From assembly GCA_011503125.2 (NCBI GenBank), contig WWBZ02000022.1, forward strand, positions 1,488,001 to 1,552,000: DNA of 64,000 nucleotides, in the 5' to 3' direction. Position 1 is the stretch's first letter. Each line of letters begins with the position of its first letter. Positions 20,317 to 29,285 of this stretch are shown here, piece after piece. Position numbers and translations under genes: made by a program. The notes under the pieces are model-generated. The model made no database searches. It worked only from the letters and a program-made list of their open reading frames with translations, and was not told the origin of the DNA. Source of the DNA: Botryosphaeria dothidea. Taxonomy: Eukaryota > Ascomycota > Dothideomycetes > Botryosphaeriales > Botryosphaeriaceae.

Positions 20317-21864
20317 TTACTCAAGACATGTTGCATACCGCTTCAACTCGGCATCTTGCTTCAAAGCAGCGAGATGCATGTGAAACAAATCAACCGCCAC
20401 CTCAAGACCGCCCAGATACCCCTTCGTGTCTGCAGCTTCCTTATCTCTCAGCCCAAATGCAGGAAGGACGCAGATCAGCCCGTCAAACTGACCGCCTCCC
20501 GGCAACCGCATCCTCTGAAACCGCCCACATCCCAGATCCACGTCATCCATGCTTCCAAAAGACCTCTCCCACGACGTCGCAAGCACGTCGAACCCCATAT
20601 AGCAATTCCACGCATTCACCATATCCGTCGCCTTCGGCTGCGCCACGACCAGCTCCAGCTGCGCGCGCAAAAACGCATCCGTCGTCTTCGCGTTCAGGTT
20701 CTCCCGCACGGCCGCCGCCATGTCCGCCAGCGACTTCTGGTCCGTCCGGGCGAAGACGCCGGCGCCCAGCTGCGCCGTCGAGAAGAAGGCGGCGTTGCCG
20801 AAATAGGCCTCCGCCAGCGCCGGCTCCAGCTTGGTGCGCCCGTTGACCGCGAGCGAGAGCTTGCAGGCCGCGGGCTTGTCCTTGTCCCTTGCGGCGGCGA
20901 GCCGGGCGCGCGCCATGCAGCGCCACACGAGCGCGCAGACGGCGTCGTGCATTGAGATGCGGAGCGTAGACTCGGCCTGCAGGGTTCTGTGGAGCGCCTG
21001 CAGCGCGGATGGCGTGAAGTGGAAGATTGCGTTGTCGATCTTGGGCTTGACGAAGGCGAGGGCTTTGGCGACGAACATGACGGATGCGGGCGGCAGCTGG
21101 AGGCCGAAGATGTGGGGGCTGGCGCCGGGCTTGACCGTCCATTCGAGAGAGATGTCCTGCTTGGGGACTTCTTTCATCATCAGGAGAGAGGTGTTGTCGT
21201 GGACTTTCTTGGCTTTCCCCTCCCTCTCGATGTCGAGCTGTGCTTTGGCGTTGCCTTGGGCGTAGAGACGGGCTCTTTGGAACCAGCTCTGCATGAGAAA
21301 GCCCGTGGCTGTTGCGTCGATGAGGTAATGATGCTTGTTCACCATGATGACATAGCCGCCAGCGATGAAGGTGATCTGTACCTGGAATGTCTCCCAGCCA
21401 CCATCACTGTCTGGTTTGGGTACAGTGTCGATACCCGTTGCAAAGACCTTCGGGTCGAGATATTGTGAAGGGAACCCCAGGTCGGGTCGCAGTGATTCGA
21501 TCGTGATCCTGTCATGGGTAGCCACGACAAATGGAATAGAAGACGACTTTTTTACTTGAACGAACAGCCTCCCGTTCTCCGGTTTAATGTAAACCTTTCC
21601 AAGAAGTTGCGGGAAGGCCAGAACATTGTCTTCGGGGAGGCGGAGGAAAGACTGAAGACTTTTCTTAAGTCTGGCGACTAGCTCATCGCGGAAGACTTTG
21701 GGATCTCGGGACTCGTCTCGTGTATCGTAGATGAAAATGTACCGGCTGTTGATCGCCGGAGGGATGTTGTCGGCTGGAGATAAATCAAATTTGGCCTCGA
21801 ATGGTTTTGGCGCTTTCAATTGAAACGTTTGGCTGTTCGGCGAAGCAGATCGGCGGAAGAACAT
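20317..21864 (-). CDS. HxxxD (BAHD/transferase family) acyltransferase
   Basis: CoA-dependent O/N-acyltransferase of the fungal 'transferase' family (PF02458), 515 residues in one uninterrupted exon. The catalytic motif is visible as HHYLID with H179 and D183. The second family motif (DFGWG in plant enzymes) is present in altered form as VDLGCGRFQRMRLPGGG near residue 455. Length is normal. The open frame continues upstream to 22152, but that start is a TTG and the extension has no family similarity, so the ATG at 21864 is preferred. It reads in tandem with the P450 and divergently from the TLC-domain gene. Fungal members acylate hydroxyl groups of trichothecenes and similar metabolites, so a hydroxyl introduced by the P450 is a plausible acceptor. 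Confidence 0.9.
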   Translation of the reverse strand: MFFRRSASPNSQTFQLKAPKPFEAKFDLSPADNIPPAINSRYIFIYDTRDESRDPKVFRDELVARLKKSLQSFLRLPEDNVLAFPQLLGKVYIKPENGRLFVQVKKSSSIPFVVATHDRITIESLRPDLGFPSQYLDPKVFATGIDTVPKPDSDGGWETFQVQITFIAGGYVIMVNKHHYLIDATATGFLMQSWFQRARLYAQGNAKAQLDIEREGKAKKVHDNTSLLMMKEVPKQDISLEWTVKPGASPHIFGLQLPPASVMFVAKALAFVKPKIDNAIFHFTPSALQALHRTLQAESTLRISMHDAVCALVWRCMARARLAAARDKDKPAACKLSLAVNGRTKLEPALAEAYFGNAAFFSTAQLGAGVFARTDQKSLADMAAAVRENLNAKTTDAFLRAQLELVVAQPKATDMVNAWNCYMGFDVLATSWERSFGSMDDVDLGCGRFQRMRLPGGGQFDGLICVLPAFGLRDKEAADTKGYLGGLEVAVDLFHMHLAALKQDAELKRYATCLE

Positions 21865-22368
21865 TTTGATGCTGTAGGGGTGCTGTTGGTGGCAAGGCAT
21901 CAGTGTTGAGCAGAAACGATATAAAGAGTTGCAATGCCAAGGTGCTGCTGCATGCGGTAGTCCTGGGTTCTGGAGGTGCAGCTCTACCTCTTCTTTGTCC
22001 ACGTTTCTTAGCTGCGCTGATCGTTGCAACAAGCGAGCTGCCCGAAATGGAAATATGAAAGCAGCGCAGCCGACAAGCGAAAGGTGTAAGCTTACTCTGA
22101 TATCCTTGCAGGTTCCGAGAATGACACAAATCAACGAATCATGCAATTCCAATCGTCAGGCACGTGAATCACAACCCACATTCAGCAAAAGATGCTGACC
22201 TTGGTGGATTACAGAGCCCCGGGCCAGATCAAATGGTGAGTCCGGCGGAACCAGATGGCAAGCTGCACTCATGGCCTGATAAGTTTTAAGGTTTCTGCTT
22301 CACCAGACCTCAACCAAAGTACCTGAGGCGAAATTGGACCCATCTTCGACTCGACAAGAACACGCGAA
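21865..22368. promoter_or_regulatory. Divergent promoter (acyltransferase / TLC gene)
   Basis: 504 bp separate the ATGs of the two divergently transcribed genes, a layout often seen for co-regulated cluster genes. No operator could be identified with confidence. Confidence 0.4.
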
Positions 22369-23344
22369 ATGGAATCAAGCCTCGTCCACACGATAGCGCA
22401 CGACGCTGCCATTACTGCAGCTGCTTTCCTAGTGACGAGTATCCTCTACGGGGTTACCAAACAATACCTCAAATCAACAGTTGTTGATTGGCACAATGTC
22501 AAACCCGGTGTGCAGAACCGAATGGCCTGCGAGATTGCTCTCCTGCCCACGAGAGCCATCCTATTCCTCCTCTGTGCACCTGCAATCATGAGTGCATTCG
22601 CAGCGCCTGATGTGTGGACGCACTTGGATACCTACCGCACAATTTTGGCTTCGTAAGTCTCCCACCAAGAAATTCGTGACGGAGCAGTCACTGACAAATC
22701 TCAGCGCGGTCATGGGAGGCAGTTACATGTTTGACCTGACAATCGAGAGAAACGATCTCCTCTCGCTCATCCATCACTTCATGGGTCCAGCGCTCTTGCT
22801 CTGGATCAGGTGTTCCTATTCAGCATTCAACTCATCCGATGCCCTGATGTGCCGCATGCTGGTCTCATTCGTTTTCTTCGGTGCCGGTGTAGGCGGCTCA
22901 GTCACGACCTGCATGCTCGTGCTCATGAAGCTGGCCAAGCGGCAAATTCAGAAGTCTACGCTCTACCGGCTGGTAGCAATTCTCTCGTGGGTCCTCACCA
23001 TCAACACCTGGTTCTCTACCATGTACGGCTGCACCTATCTCTTATGGGCCTTTGATGATCTTCACCATCACTGGGGCCACTATGCTGGGTTGATCCCTCT
23101 ATTTCTCTGTGGCTTTGAGTTCTGGCTTCAATGGCGGTGGGCACTGAGGTTCCAAGGCATTGCTGAGAATTTGGGCATCTCAGCAGGTCACCTGATGCCA
23201 TCAAAGATGAGGGTCTCTTGGGATTCATTAGGGCATATCAGCAGGGCAAAGATTGGAGCTGGCTCTCTAGCTCTGTCATGGGCTGTGACCTATTCGAGTG
23301 TTTGTTGGAAAGTCTTTCACAGACTTGCTCTTCAATTCGTGTAA
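22369..23344 (+). CDS. TLC-domain-like multi-pass membrane protein
   Basis: Predicted membrane protein of 307 residues. Exon 1 is 22369-22652, the intron 22653-22704 (GTAAGT...TCAG), exon 2 22705-23344. Several hydrophobic segments are evident (AAITAAAFLVTSILYG; ILFLLCAPAIMSAF; PALLLWI; MLVSFVFFGAGVGG; LVAILSWVLTINTWF; AGLIPLFLCGFEFWL; AGSLALSWAVTY). The segment AVMGGSYMFDLTIERNDLLSLIHHFMGP, with H118-H119, resembles the TLC (TRAM-LAG1-CLN8) core, where a His pair in 'D..HH' context is part of the active site of ceramide synthases. It is too divergent to call a ceramide synthase: the acyl-CoA-binding Lag1 motif is not complete. The next gene is a fatty-acid elongase in the same direction, which makes a lipid role likely. 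Confidence 0.75.
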
Positions 23345-24182
23345 ATATTCATTCAAATTAGATACGTTGTGCGGCGGACACAAAGTGCACCTGAGTATAG
23401 AAGCTGCAAAAATACTGAAAATCGAAAAATATTACTTGAACAATGATTATTTTTGAAGCACATTGAGCATGAAGACCACTTTTATTGGGAAGAACACCGC
23501 AAAATACTTCACACATTGTCTTCCAACCGCGTACATGCTCTCGCTCCACTAGTTGAGTCACTACTCCCAGTTTCAGGAACAATTCAAGAGATATTTGAGT
23601 TGCATGATCAGGGTTGTACACGTAATCCTGGACAATCCCACTTGAGAAATCACAGCTCTTCGCTTGAATGTCCCCAAAAGGCCGTCGTTCTCAACACAGA
23701 TTGTAGAGTCGCTTCTCATGTGGTCCTGACCGTGCGCAAGTATGACCACACGTGTCGCAAACATCCAAGGATTCTACACCCATTACGCACGCTTGCGCCA
23801 AGGTGCGGTGCTTAGCCCGCGATTGCAGTCTGCTTACCGAAGGACGTGCATTGACACAGTATCGCCCACCACGGACCACAAGTCTCACTGATCAGCTTAC
23901 GTACCCATGTTCAGAGATAGGTATAACCCATTCTCATAATGTGATCTGTCTCTCAAGTCATTCTCACGGGTGTGCAGTGCTGAGCATCCTGACGATGACC
24001 TGGCTGGGATTACCTCTTTGGCTCAACGTCGGCGCTCGGGACTAGTCTCCGACGGATTTTCACTGTGACCACGGCGGAGAAGTGTGTACAGAAGAATAAA
24101 GATCGAAGCGGATGGAAAGGGCAAAGCTCTGTAGAAGCACCCTTCTTTGTCCAAACTTGACACTCATTCCACACCCGGAGAC
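23345..24182. other. Intergenic, no supported gene
   Basis: 838 bp between the TLC-like gene and the elongase; it includes the elongase promoter. Short frames on both strands carry no recognisable domain. Confidence 0.5.
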
Positions 24183-25275
24183 ATGGCAATCACGACGCCG
24201 CTTTGGAGTCTCTTCGCCAAATCATGGCAGACCTTGGCCGGTGCTCCAGCTGAAGATTTCTCATTCATTCCAGAGAAGACGCCTCTCGCAACTTTCAATG
24301 AAACAGCCGCTATGCTGCTGGTCTACTACGTGACCATCCTCGGAGGCCGTGAGCTCATGCGTGAGCGGCCAGCTTTCCAACTGAAGACGCCTTTCATGAT
24401 CCACAATCTATTCCTTACAATTCTTTCTGGGGGGCTTCTTGTGCTCTTTTTGGAACAGCTAGTTCCAACTGTCTGGCAGCAGGGCATCTACAGTTCCGTC
24501 TGCGATGGCTCAGCTGGCTGGACCAAACCGTTAACACTCCTGTACTACGTAAGTGACACACCGTTGCTGATTGAGCTAGTACTGATGTCAACGAAAAGCT
24601 CAACTACCTCACCAAATACGTCGAGTTCATCGACACTGTATTTCTCGTACTGAAGAAGAAACCTTTAAGTGAGTTTTCGCCTCGCAAATTCACTGCCGCC
24701 ATCTCGCTAACATTCCAACAGCATTCCTGCATACATATCATCACGGAGCGACCGCTCTTCTCTGCTACGTGCAGCTTGTCGGCGAGACGCCCGTATCGTG
24801 GGTGCCCATCACACTGAACTTGACGGTGCACTGCGTCATGTACTGGTACTACTTCCAGTCCGCGCGAGGCATCAAGGTATGGTGGAAGGAGTACATCACC
24901 GTCATGCAGATCGTGCAGTTCGTGATCGATCTCGGTAAGAGAGGACTCTTTGGCGGCTTGAAGGAAGCGCCTGCTAATGCGCACACGACCAAAGGCTTCG
25001 TCTACTTCACCTCGTACAACCTCGTCGCGAGCCGCCACTTCGCGTCGCTGCCGCACGTGGGGACATGCCAGGGCAGCGAGACGGCGGCGCTGACTGGCGT
25101 AAGCATCCTGACCTCGTACCTGTTCCTGTTCATCGCCTTCTACTTCGCGACGTACAAGAGAGGGTCGGCCGGGCGGACGGCGGCGCAGAAGGCGTCGGAT
25201 CTGCGGAAGTTTGGAGAGAAGACCACCGAGGTGTTCTCGGGGGTAGTCAAGGTGATGCCGGTGGTGAAGGAGTAG
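24183..25275 (+). CDS. ELO-family very-long-chain fatty-acid elongase
   Basis: ER membrane 3-ketoacyl-CoA synthase (GNS1/SUR4 family) that condenses malonyl-CoA with an acyl-CoA. Exons 24183-24548, 24599-24668 and 24722-25275 give 329 residues. Diagnostic motifs after splicing are NYLTKYVEFIDTVFLVLKKKP (ELO signature) and the His box FLHTYHHG, with H149, H152 and H153. The MYWYYFQSA and QIVQFVIDL segments are also typical. Length and about seven hydrophobic stretches fit the family. The C-terminus lacks a clear dilysine signal (ends VMPVVKE). It is in the same orientation as the TLC-like gene upstream and the bZIP-ankyrin regulator downstream. Fungal genomes normally keep two or three housekeeping ELO genes, so this copy inside an accessory block may be a duplicated, cluster-dedicated enzyme; that is inference. 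Confidence 0.94.
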
Positions 25276-26767
25276 TGATAAATGCTGTGCGTCGCGGCGG
25301 AGTGAGGCGAAGGCGGGAATGCGGTCAAATTTGCCTGCGAGTGGAGAGAGGGAAGGGTTGGAGTATGTAGTAGTGACGCCTCTGCCACGCACAAGATGAG
25401 CTCTTGCAGAGCCAAAAGCGGTTACCTGTGCGAGACCTACCCAATCAATCTCCTGCATTCAGTCTCGTGAGCAACGCCGTCATTGATGGCACATTTTATT
25501 TTTGTGAAAGTAAGGCATTCGGGCGATCCTCTGGCCGCTCGCCGCCGACGAGTAATAGGGATGGAGAAATGTTGGGATGGAAATGAATGATTCCTGAGTG
25601 GTGCTGGCCATTCTAGACCGCGCATCCAATGCCGCTTACGAAGTGGCAGCCGATGGGGTTTGTAAAGCGGTGAATAGCCGGCGTGCCGGTGCAGGCAGCC
25701 TCAGGCGAGAGTACACTGATGGATTTTGCTGATCATCAACATCACCGGGCTGAATGAGGAAACGGAAATGAAGCTCAGTCGCGGGATAATCCGAAGGCAG
25801 GATTGAGGCGACTACGTGCCTGGCGGCTGTTCCCGGACAAGGGAAACCATCAGGGCCTCAGGCGCCCCGTGGATGGGGTTCGGGTCGGACGAGTTAATCT
25901 ACGATATACGGGACCAGTTCGACGGGCAGCACGTGCTCTCTCAACCCCGCGAAAGCCATGTCGTTGCCATGAAAGCTTAACGCGACAAGCCGTCGTCTCG
26001 GCGCAGGGAGCCCACATAACCAGAAGCACTTGGTAGATTAAGTGCGCACATCTGCCGCTCGGCAAGCTTGGTTCTTGAGAATTCCTGAGGCCTTGTTTGG
26101 ACGTCGTGGCTGAGGGCCCAATCGTATCAGAAAGGCGCGGTGCGGCGGTTCTCTGAATCTGCGTATGGCCCCTACCACACGAGGGGCAAGCGTGAACGGC
26201 TCAGTTGAATGGCTGTCATACAGCACGTGTACATGAGATAGGCCGATGCCTGACCCGCTTCCTCCAGTCATGACGCATTCGGCCCGAGAGCATGTGGCGC
26301 GGGAAGATGTTGGATTTGAGAGTGAAGAGTTGTGAGGTCAGAAAAGAGAGTAGATTCTGCCTGTCTCCTGAAGGGGAGGTTGGTAGGCTTGCTTATATAC
26401 ATAGGTGATAACTACATAACCGAGGATACTAAAGATCCGAGAGAGAGTGCCGATGCGGGGTTGGGCATCAAAGAGTGTTGTTATATAAAGGATGGAATAT
26501 TCGAGATAACTGGGATGCCTGAGGTAGTAAGGCAAGAAAGTCTGACAGAAGAAGATCTACGACTCGTACTCCGACTGCCCTTTCGAGAGCAGGGCCTCGT
26601 ACTGAGTCGCTGAACGCAGCAACATTGTGTAGAGGGCAGAGGAAAGCGAGCATGCCTACAATAAGCTTAGCAGCGCGCAACTCCGTCCCAGGCCCAGTGA
26701 ATAAGAAGTTTCGACTCACCTCCATGCCGTCCTGAGTGCTCACGTCGGCAACTCGCTATTCTCTTCA
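25276..26767. other. Intergenic, no supported gene
   Basis: 1.5 kb between elongase and bZIP-ankyrin gene; it must hold the regulator's promoter. Open frames seen here start at non-ATG codons and have no domain similarity I recognise. Confidence 0.5.
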
Positions 26768-27959
26768 ATGGCGGCTCAATTGGCCTCCAGCTTTACCGGC
26801 CAGATGTCATCTTTCCACAACGTTTCTCCCGTGCCCACGTTTCCCCCGCAATCGTCAATGCAAGCAATGGACACAGGCATGTGTTCGGACGAAGAGGATT
26901 GGACGACCGTTGCGGATGCTGCGGAACGGAGAAGAATCCAGAACAGGAACGCCCAACGCAAATATCGTTAGTCGCCCTGCTTCCGGTGGTTGCAGAGCAC
27001 CCAGCAAGACTGACCTTTCACATGCTCAGGACGAAACCTAAAGCGACGCGTACAGGCATTGGAGCAGCAGCAGAACACTACAGCTGCTTTCAGTCAATCT
27101 CCGACTTGCACTTCTCCCGCCGCCGTCCACATACCGCCCAGCCTTCAACACCTCTTCACCCCACCATCAACTGCATACACCAACATGGGACGTCGTATGA
27201 GCTACACCACAGCCATCCCTACCGGAAACCTAGCAGCAGCAGCAGCCAGCACTGCACAGTTGCCCAGCCCACCCGCCGAGACAGCCGCCCTACCACAGTG
27301 CACCACCTGCCACCAATGCGGCAGTCTGGTTCCGCTACGGCCAACCGACCACCTCCTGCACCGAAGCATGAGCACGTCTTTCGAGCGCATAGCCGACGAC
27401 CTGAGGCCCGACACTACGTTCGACGATCTCCCCGGCATGGGCAGCAGCCTGCCAGAGAGCATGACGTCAAGCGTCGGCGGCCCAGGCTCCTTCTCGAGCA
27501 TGCTGAGCTCGCCCAACATGGTCGGCCTGAACATCTCCTTCAACGAAGCATCCAAGAATGCGGAGAACGACCAGGCGAGCAGCAGCAGCAGCGGCGGCGG
27601 CGGCGGCATCAGGCGGCCCATGAGCCCGCAGTCGCTGCGTCAGAAGGGTGCCAGTCCGAGAGTGCGTATACCCCACGGCTTCCAGACACGTTTCCATCTC
27701 TAACGGACAGTTCCAGGATGCCACACTGGCGCACCGCAGTCCCAGGCAGTCCATCTCGGGGCGCTCGATGCTGCACATCGCGGCCGAGCGGGGCAACGAA
27801 GCTATGGTCAAGTTCCTGATTGAGCAGGGAGGCGAACCCAATGCCAAAGACGATATGGGGTGGACACCGCTCCACTTGGCCGTCGAGCAGGGCCACCAGG
27901 CAATAGCCTGCCGGCTGTTGGAGGCGGGCGGGAACCTATTCGCCAGAACCGAGCGGTAG
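26768..27959 (+). CDS. bZIP basic region plus ankyrin regulator (TOXE/BANK type)
   Basis: Transcription factor combining a bZIP-like basic region with C-terminal ankyrin repeats. Exons 26768-26966, 27030-27661 and 27711-27959 (the last acceptor could be 6 nt later) give 359 residues. The basic region ERRRIQNRNAQRKYRRNLKRR lies near residues 53-73, split by intron 1; only a rudimentary zipper (VQALEQQQN) follows. A Ser/Pro/Ala-rich middle contains CTTCHQCG. The C-terminus shows two ankyrin repeats (GRSMLHIAAERGNEAMVKFL; MGWTPLHLAVEQGHQAIACRLL). This basic-plus-ankyrin architecture is known from TOXE of Cochliobolus (HC-toxin) and the apicidin regulator, pathway-specific activators. The ankyrin part is shorter than in TOXE. 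It is adjacent to the elongase/TLC/acyltransferase/P450/MFS set and is the natural candidate for their control. Confidence 0.9.
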
Positions 27960-29122
27960 AAGTCGGAGAGAAGGGCGGGGGATCTCTACACTATTTTGGG
28001 AACTTGGCGTTGGTGAGATTTTGCCATATTCGATATCCAGGACTTGTTATTGGGTGGATAGGGGAGGCGTCTTTCTCTGCGTGACTCAATCGGGTACGAG
28101 GTGGGGATTTCCTTTGTTCTGGCGCGTTTGATTAGAGGTAACAGTAATCATGGATACCCTGAAGTTCGGCTCGTGCCGTGCGCGGCTAAGCCTACGTAAG
28201 CTCCGTTAAGCTCTCGCCTTGTCCTGTGAGATCAGCATCCAAATGATCGTCATCAAGGCATTTGCCGCTTTTCGGTCCGGCAATTGTGCCTTGGTCAGTG
28301 CCTCAAAGTCGGGGTAATTGTTCCCGCCTCTTACCCCGATGAAGAACATGGTAGCTCGTCACGACATCCCAAACTGCTTTGATCAGCGCGAAAAATATTC
28401 TGACACTTCAGTCGGGTCTAAGAGAATTTTGAGTCTTTCCGTTACGGCGGATTGTGTCATTAGAGTGAGAAGTGAAGTCAGGTCTCGCCGGGTAGCCACC
28501 CCGTGCAATTATAACGCCGGTCCAAAACTGCTCAGAAAACTTAATATCTGATAGATGAAGTGTCTTTCCAGCAATGAATTCACCACAAACGCTACTACAC
28601 AGCTGTCCTATTTAGTTCCCTTCTCAGTATTTCTACGGAGGCCATCGAAAGCCCAAAGTTTCTTTCAATCATTCCAGATCTTGGCGGGTTAAAGAACCAT
28701 CCGCGTTGATGTCCTGGCCAATGTACACTCTTCAATCATGCCTCTCTGCGCGGATGCGGAGGTATGATTTGGTCCATCCAGTTAGTGATCTTCGTTTCAC
28801 TGAATATTTGGATGGCCCCGAGCAAGGCCATTCGCCCAGTGAACTTGGAACTTTTGACATCAACTTCAATCTCCTCCTTGTCAAGCCAACGGCGGGCAAG
28901 ACCTGCTTCACGGAAACCCCGACAAATAAGCCAATTGAAACACAGGAGCAGAACTAAAAATACTCCATCCCCAGCTCTTCTGCGCTGCTACGTGGGTCAT
29001 CCCCAGTATCTGCAATGAGTGTGCGGATCGCAACCATCACATGACTAATACCAGATCAATATCTGGTTTGCTCTAGCAAACATCCAAATGCTGATTTGGG
29101 GGAGAATTGATGTTAACATCAA
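27960..29122. other. Gene-poor intergenic DNA
   Basis: About 1.2 kb with only short open frames and no recognisable domain. It leads into the repeat-rich part of the window. Confidence 0.5.
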
Positions 29123-29285
29123 ATGGGCCCAGGGAAGACTCGTGCTTCTGTTCGACAAGCCGTTGAGACTCAATCTGTGGATTTTGTCAGAGAGCTGCTT
29201 CATGATAAAAATGATACTACTTCGAAGAATCCCAGAGGAAACACAGTATTGGGAACATCAGTTCTTCAAGAGCCGGTTCGAATTT
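29123..29285 (+). pseudogene. Ankyrin-repeat fragment
   Basis: The frame reads RQAVETQSVDFVRELLHDKN followed by DTTSKNPRGNTVLG, which matches the pattern of an ankyrin repeat (A..x.V..LL..K.D..SKN..GNT.L). Stops lie close upstream in the same frame. The similarity ends near a run of seven T at 29286-29292, where the minus-strand retrotransposon appears to begin (its 3' tail). I read it as a relic of an ankyrin gene at a retrotransposon insertion site. It is short and could be chance. Confidence 0.35.

Noticed and set aside
21865..22152. N-terminal extension of the acyltransferase
   Set aside because: The extended frame begins at TTG and adds sequence unlike the family; the ATG at 21864 matches the expected start.
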